In this document: positions 40,301 to 43,112 of the stretch, piece after piece
Layout: every line of letters starts with the position of its first letter
How positions within the stretch are numbered: the first letter of the stretch is position 1
Virus record (IMG/VR): IMGVR_UViG_3300045256_000816
Span: 1 to 43,112 of that record
DNA length: 43,112 nt
DNA from: a virus
Reading direction: 5' to 3' (one strand)
Notes under the pieces: generated by a model
What the model was told of the DNA's origin: nothing
The model's database searches: none
The model's input: the letters and a program-made list of their open reading frames with translations, nothing else
Position numbers and translations under genes: made by a program

Positions 40301-41740
40301 GTCGTCTTCAACCAGGGCACGGTGTCGAACTTCTCGGGCGGCGGCGCGATCGGCGACTTCACCGTGCAGGTCGCCTCCGACCGCAACCTGATCGTGGACG
40401 GCGAGGTCCTGGCGACGAAGATCGCCACCGGCGCCGTCGAGGCCGCGAAGATCGCCGCCGGGGCCGTGACGACCGAGAAGCTCTCCGTCGGCTCGACCAA
40501 CCAGCTCTCCAACTCCTGCGCGACCTACTCAACCTGGGGGTGGAACCCGTTCTTCCTCCTCGACGGCAACTGGAGCACGCCGCCGGCCAACGCCACGACG
40601 GCCGCCCTCATCTCCAACCCGACCTGGGCGCTCCGGCACTACGGCTCGCTCCAGCTCTACCGGGGCGGGACCTGGTGGGGCAACTTCTCCTTCTTCTGCC
40701 AGTGGCAGCCCGAGAACGGGAACGGATGGCGCGACAACATCCCCGTCGTCGCCGGCAGGCGCTACCAGATGTCCGGCCTCCTCCAGGCGCACCGCTGCCG
40801 CGCCCGCTTCGACGTCGTCTGGCTGAACGCCGCCGGGACCTACCTCTCCGAGGTCAACACGACCGAGGTCGAGAACTTCACCGGCGGCGGCGCCGGCCTC
40901 ACGGAAGCCGACTACCAGCTCCGTGGCGGCGTCTACACGGCGCCGGCGGGCGCCGCGCAGGCGATCTTCCGGGTCGTGATGGTCGGGAACGGCGGCAACG
41001 AGCCCTACGTCTTCGCGACCAAGATGTTCTTCGGCGAGTGCCTGCCGAACGCCGTCGAGCTCCAGCCCTGGGCGGCCGGCGGCGTCACCGGCATCGAAGG
41101 CGGGTCGATCCGGGCCAACACGATCACGGCCCGGGAGATCAACGCCAACGACATCTTCGGCAACAGCGGCGTCTTCAACACCCTGCGGTCGGCCATCGCC
41201 GGCTTCGGCGGGCTCTCGGCCAACGAGATCGCGGCGGGCGCGATCACGGCGACCAAGATCGCATCGGCGGAGGTGATCACCCAGTCCGTCCAGGTGGCCA
41301 ACCTGATCATCGGCTCCACCAAGATCACCGACGCGGCGATCCTGACGGGCAAGATCAACGGCGACGCCGTCACCTCGTGGACCCTCGGGGAGAACCCCAG
41401 CACCTTCGCCGGGCCCTCGGCCGACGTCTGGTATCACGTCGTCTCCGCGTCCCTCACCGTCGCGGAGAACCGCAACGCGCTGGTGATCGGCGACGTCAAC
41501 CACAACTCGACCGACAACTCCTTCGGCATCTACTCCATCAACGCGATCCCGCCCGGCGGCACGGAGTTCGGCGTCGTCTTGGACAGCGTCACGGGCGGCG
41601 GGCGGATCGCGGTGGTGAAGCCGATGCTGCTCACCCCCGGGACGTGGCAGTTCAAGGGCTACTGGCGCTTCTCGGGAGGGCAGCCGTTCGCCTCCTCGAT
41701 GAGCAACGCCGTCATCTCCGTCCTCGCGAGGGTGCGATGA
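34349..41740 (+). CDS. J-like tail tip attachment / receptor-binding protein, giant modular
   Basis: A 2463-aa GTG-start protein, the largest in the window. Residues 1-55 are hydrophobic (LIPLVIGAVATIGAGSLLGT and following). About 65-540 is the gpJ-like hub region: GSIEARRVVYGEARVGGVIV, VVVLAGHPCQSIESVFIGDT, CAYVHVELTYDRDKFPNGLQ and ELFNAVRGTFIDPARSYQAA. Two fibronectin-type domains follow (about 565-645 and 646-743). The rest alternates short I-T-A-x-K-I linkers with six jelly-roll-like modules of 150-200 residues (see repeat entry), each with Trp-rich NPDP or NGGFENG openings typical of carbohydrate-binding modules. The last about 120 residues form a terminal domain (WHVVSAS-type YHVVSASLTVAENRNALVIG). 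It determines host recognition. Confidence 0.92.
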   Translation: MPQLIPLVIGAVATIGAGSLLGTGVIFSIGTFAVTGTMLAGFIGAVVSTIASVALSAMMGSGQKAPQVEAQDRKQTIRGSIEARRVVYGEARVGGVIVYAASAGPDRERLHLVVVLAGHPCQSIESVFIGDTAIPAASLGEDGAITDSAHPLHGKVRIWRYLGNQTTADARLKEVFPTDATPPGGTPSDASVLDLPSMSDQQLLSRAQTGGFKPGTPLEDRTPYYGAWTDAHVLRGCAYVHVELTYDRDKFPNGLQNISAVVRGKNDIWDPRNNTTGFTDNWALCVLDYLRSDFGLACASDELDLPFFTAAANQADEAVPLDGSGAATEPRWRLHGSFDLDRTPLDIVEGMVAAGAGDLVYVQGKYRLYGGAYRAPTASIGPSDFAGTVKVTTKPPRRELFNAVRGTFIDPARSYQAAEFPPVFNPSFDAEDGERIWRDLQLPFVRSVVQAQRVARVALLTGRDALSFTAPMKYSAIRFAVKQTVSVTHPDFGWSAKPFSIESWKFAPATGEVEVTFREHNAFNYAWIWENAAVPASIPDTALIDPLAIPAATGVSLTSTTQIQPDGTAVPALAVEWTAAPHPFVTAHEVQWRPSGGQWTAVEVPVPATRLVVPIAAGGVVHEARVRPVGGLARGPWTDIVSATAAPDTTAPGMPSGLTATGVLRGVSLNWTPPTDLDLARSEVQEAAASTGPWTKIGEADGSVFLRSGMPAGGSAWFRVRAVDRSGNAGPFTAAVQGTAALAQSVDIADQAVTLPKFGGGLEPITIVSSGPLPTTKLTETISFGGKLYRWNGAAYTAAVPAVDVAGTLSDAQIADLNAAKLTGTMDVARIADGALTDAKLRGGVSGNQIWNSTLDRAVTGWTFGGSVTATSSGSTRGTISSLGGAADNWRLSGYGSGFMHRASLGAFDFMDAYWQLDDRVAVVGGARYEAHALLLPRNAPAYINIAWYDAAGTYLSEVAGNSVAASAATDGRTEDRYTRSGVIATAPATARTALVYVRSAGAGSARTNPSVVFTKAYFGEARPNQTDLSVWTPGAFSTSSPETFGPGSIVNDLLGTVDAAKINGELANATIAASRLSTAVTASQIASVNAAVVSGLLENANLAAARIDGLITSDQIAGITAAKLTTQITATNIANDAITTPKIAAGAVVAASVSAGAITASKLTLTTGNLNPDPQFEDGAWWSPDANGWFFESAGGGNYPQIIGVRRSATILASTGFGAARRHIWTPTQHPACTVTPGQTLRLRAECRNDSNQNLHVWLGFTDAAGAAISAVEVSWAPGEGVGDGTVKAVRATAPAGAVYWRIAIYNFGGTAFSGGGTISDVTVQLAADASLIVDGAITAAKIDTDAVTAGKIQAGAITTGKIAAGAVTASKMTLVDGTNLVPDPGMEDDAAWSPFELDGPMPKGWVTTGVGQEEFGSVRYYQAAGSGRIFVYSRRFQVQPGRRLRAQLPVWTSANLNTRLIFDWLRADGAWISNTITCDSTAIGWRTTATAEILVPAGAVYAVVVLAKETGSATVAFGRPLVTLMANAELIVDGSISANELAANSVTADKIVAGAVTAAKLSVGNASNISWNGGFENGTTDGWQNGADDGGSALPGCTFGIVATSSPYGMERGMRTAELRRPWAAWSGNMAAYAIWAPEGEWDRVMAVEPGQRVQASVYAQTHRCRGQLFIDFYNASGTPVAGHFTSAQGPFAPSQFKSLADAQRWSIFATAPAGAAFARAYVRMIADTSPTTDPYLFFTGFMFGRALPNQTEADPYAPGGVSSISGGVIKTRTIAADRIVANAITANELNATDIFSTNATIGNLIVNRVITAPTVIAGDFLANGSITAPRLAADAVTASKILIVPGNINPDPSFRDLSFWSFDPSGWYPEDASGSNYPAAMGLARTATIWSGAAIGTARRHVWMPYMDPSLVLADGQVLRLKAKGRNDSNQVLYAEIKLYTAGGAEMASLVLSWAPGEGGAGGTVKSGQITVPGGAAYWRGVVFNQGTVSNFSGGGAIGDFTVQVASDRNLIVDGEVLATKIATGAVEAAKIAAGAVTTEKLSVGSTNQLSNSCATYSTWGWNPFFLLDGNWSTPPANATTAALISNPTWALRHYGSLQLYRGGTWWGNFSFFCQWQPENGNGWRDNIPVVAGRRYQMSGLLQAHRCRARFDVVWLNAAGTYLSEVNTTEVENFTGGGAGLTEADYQLRGGVYTAPAGAAQAIFRVVMVGNGGNEPYVFATKMFFGECLPNAVELQPWAAGGVTGIEGGSIRANTITAREINANDIFGNSGVFNTLRSAIAGFGGLSANEIAAGAITATKIASAEVITQSVQVANLIIGSTKITDAAILTGKINGDAVTSWTLGENPSTFAGPSADVWYHVVSASLTVAENRNALVIGDVNHNSTDNSFGIYSINAIPPGGTEFGVVLDSVTGGGRIAVVKPMLLTPGTWQFKGYWRFSGGQPFASSMSNAVISVLARVR
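36890..41080 (+). repeat. Six carbohydrate-binding-like modules within the J-like gene
   Basis: Approximate protein positions: a 848-1031, b 1170-1333, c 1380-1531, d 1570-1768, e 1849-2014, f 2050-2244. Modules b and e are clear duplicates: NLNPDPQFEDGAWWSPDANG versus NINPDPSFRDLSFWSFDPSG, RNDSNQNLHVWLGF versus RNDSNQVLYAEIKL, VSWAPGEGVGDGTVK versus LSWAPGEGGAGGTVK, and SGGGTISDVTVQ versus SGGGAIGDFTVQ. Modules d and f share WSGNMAAYAIWAPEGEWD versus WGNFSFFCQWQPENGNGW and the QAHRCR/QTHRCR motif. Modules a and f share AAGTYLSEV. Linkers repeat GAITA-K-I and similar triads, as in phage fibre shafts. Confidence 0.85.
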
Positions 41741-42333
41741 TCGACCAAGGCATGATGGAGGGCTCCGTCCAGGGGTTCTTCGTGGTGCGCGCCACCGGCC
41801 GCATCTGGAACGCCGTCACCCTGTCCATCGGACAGGTCCCGATGCCGCCCGACGGGATGGTGTGGGTCGCGCAGACGCCCGACGACCCCACCGACCCGAA
41901 GCTCCACGCCTTCGAGCCGATCCCCGACGACGCGCCGGAGCCGCTGGTGATGCGCCGCATCCCGAAGCCGCCGGAGCCCGTGAACATCGAGTGGGAGCGG
42001 GCCGCCGCGCTGTCGCGCATCGACACCCATGCCGGGCGCCGCCGCGACGCGATCCGCCCCGCCGCGATGGCGGCCGTGGATGCCGAGCGCGTGCGCCAGG
42101 CCCGCGAGGTCGCGTCCGATCCGGGCACGCCGGAGTGGATGGTGCCGCTCGTCGCCGCCGCGCCCGGCGCGACGCTCGCCGAGAAGGCCTCCGGCATCAT
42201 CGCCGCCCATGCCCTGACGATGGCGGAGCTCGCCCGCATCGAGGCCGACCGCCTCGCCGCCAAGGCCGCGGCCCGCGCCATGACCGATCCCGAGCAACTC
42301 AAGCAGATCCACGAGGAGCCGAAATTCCCATGA
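41737..42333 (+). CDS. Tail fibre-associated hypothetical protein
   Basis: A 198-aa protein coupled by ATGA overlap to the J-like gene. The N-terminal half is beta-rich (VQGFFVVRATGRIWNAVTLS, PPDGMVWVAQTPDDPTDPKL). The C-terminal half is an Ala/Arg/Glu helical region (ALSRIDTHAGRRRDAIRPAA and on) like the C-termini of small tail-fibre assembly proteins. Function inferred from position only: a fibre chaperone or accessory tip protein. Confidence 0.65.
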   Translation: MIDQGMMEGSVQGFFVVRATGRIWNAVTLSIGQVPMPPDGMVWVAQTPDDPTDPKLHAFEPIPDDAPEPLVMRRIPKPPEPVNIEWERAAALSRIDTHAGRRRDAIRPAAMAAVDAERVRQAREVASDPGTPEWMVPLVAAAPGATLAEKASGIIAAHALTMAELARIEADRLAAKAAARAMTDPEQLKQIHEEPKFP

Positions 42334-43112
42334 GCGACAATTCCCCCGTCATCGACGGCGAGGCCGAGGAGCTCACGCCCGAGCAGCTCGCCGAGCAGGC
42401 GCGCATCGCCGAGCTGGAGGCCCGCGACGCCGCCGAGCGTGTCCTCGTCATGGAGGTGCAGTCCCGCGCCCATGCGGTCGCCGCGGAGCGGGGCTGGCAG
42501 GTCCGCAACATCGGCCGACAGCTTCCCGGCGACCGCTGGTTCTGCGTGGTCGAGAAGGACGGCGCCTTCGAGGTTCACGAGCTCTCGGACCCGCCGCAGC
42601 TTGTCCGCATCCGCGGAACCCATCGCGACGCCGAGGCGGTGCTGCACCGGCTGATGGAGGGCAAGCACCCCGAGGAGATCCCGGGCGACCCCGAGCCGCC
42701 GCCCCCGGCGCCCACGCCCTACGGGTCCAGCCCCGAGGCCCTCCTCCAGTGGGAGAAGGACGACGCCAAGCGCCGCATCGACCGCAACGCCGAGCAGGCC
42801 AGGCTCCGCTATGTCACCGCGGGCGCAGGCCAGGCCATGGCCTACAAGGCAAAGGAGGAGGAGGCGCGCATGGTCACCACCTTCGCGCCGGGGGTGGACC
42901 TGGACCCCTCCGCCTTTCCGTTCCTGGCGCTTGAGGCCGAGGCGACCGGCCAAACGCTCCGGCAGGTTGCGCAGGTGGTCGTGGCGGCCGCCGATCTCTG
43001 GCGCCAGGTCGGGGCGCGGATCGAGGTCTTGCGGCTGTCCGCCAAGCGGGCTGTGGAGGCTGCCGCCTCGGAAAGCGAGGTGCGGGTCGCCGCTCGGGTG
43101 GAGTGGCCGTGA
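42330..43112 (+). CDS. Phage tail-end protein, DUF4376-like C-terminus
   Basis: A 260-aa protein whose stop codon is the last base of the window. An acidic helical start (EAEELTPEQLAEQARIAELE) leads to a small alpha/beta part (GWQVRNIGRQLPGDRWFCVV, then EVHELSDPPQLVRIRGTHRD), a proline-rich linker (PEPPPPAPTPYG) and a helical C-terminus (KRRIDRNAEQARLRYVTAGA then YKAKEEEARMV) resembling DUF4376 of tail fibre-associated proteins. Probably the last structural or fibre-assembly gene before the right end of the phage. The gene is complete. Confidence 0.7.
   Translation: MSDNSPVIDGEAEELTPEQLAEQARIAELEARDAAERVLVMEVQSRAHAVAAERGWQVRNIGRQLPGDRWFCVVEKDGAFEVHELSDPPQLVRIRGTHRDAEAVLHRLMEGKHPEEIPGDPEPPPPAPTPYGSSPEALLQWEKDDAKRRIDRNAEQARLRYVTAGAGQAMAYKAKEEEARMVTTFAPGVDLDPSAFPFLALEAEATGQTLRQVAQVVVAAADLWRQVGARIEVLRLSAKRAVEAAASESEVRVAARVEWP

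Noticed and set aside
36740-41390. Repetitive DNA in the J-like gene as a possible CRISPR or satellite array
   Set aside because: Repeats are in-frame protein-coding linkers and modules of unequal length with amino-acid-level similarity; no short identical repeats with regular spacers.
1-43112. Phage ends, att sites, tRNA or rRNA genes
   Set aside because: The window begins and ends on stop codons of phage genes, so terminal repeats and host junctions are outside. No tRNA cloverleaf or rRNA segment was recognised.

Overview
The window is a nearly complete Mu-like transposable prophage (or phage genome) from a very G+C-rich host. An alphaproteobacterium is most likely: the phage carries two domains of the alphaproteobacterial GapR family (DUF2312), a GcrA-like helix-turn-helix, and an early operon of the type found in Rhodobacterales/Rhizobiales/Acetobacteraceae Mu-like phages. 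Genus cannot be set from the sequence alone. The head genes are Mu-type (portal DUF935, MuF, protease-scaffold, gp36, G). The tail genes are of the long non-contractile (siphovirus) kind, with no sheath or baseplate genes, as in B3/D3112-like and RcapMu-like phages. The window starts and ends exactly on stop codons, so the phage termini (transposase-binding ends, 5-bp target duplication) are not visible.

Layout. 1-795: leftward S24-family repressor and divergent operator region. 796-12134: one long rightward early operon of tightly overlapping genes: Ner-like regulator, DDE transposase A, ATPase B, small helix-turn-helix and zinc-finger-like proteins, GapR-like DUF2312, a DnaA domain IV protein, Gam, a large multi-HTH/GcrA-like protein, GemA, and finally a Mor-like activator. 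12142-19065: first late block, opened by a palindromic putative late promoter: muramidase, holin, DUF2730, gp26-like, DUF3486 (small terminase), an Acb2 anti-CBASS homologue, a membrane protein, large terminase, portal, MuF. 19066-24063: an accessory island inserted between MuF and the protease: an orphan XRE protein, a membrane protein, a Panacea (SocA/DUF4065) toxin-antitoxin-like pair, a divergent lipoprotein/secreted-protein pair, and a Bro-N protein fused to a GapR-like domain. 24064-43112: second late block, preceded by an intrinsic terminator and a second copy of the putative late promoter: protease-scaffold with an internal start, decoration protein, major capsid, connector and tail proteins, tail-assembly chaperones joined by a -1 frameshift, tape measure, tail tip proteins, a 2463-residue J-like receptor-binding protein with duplicated modules, and two end genes.

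How it works together. The repressor and Ner would set the lysogeny/lytic switch over A/B transposition. The Mor-like protein at the end of the early operon is the natural candidate to activate the two duplicated late promoters, which head the lysis/packaging block and the capsid/tail block. Defence and counter-defence cargo is in two places: Acb2 (cyclic-nucleotide sponge) in the packaging operon, and the Panacea pair plus surface-protein morons in the island. The items most worth following up are the Panacea pair with its unrecognised partner, the Bro-N::GapR fusion, the Acb2 homologue, the twin late promoters and the lambda-type GGGAAAC frameshift.
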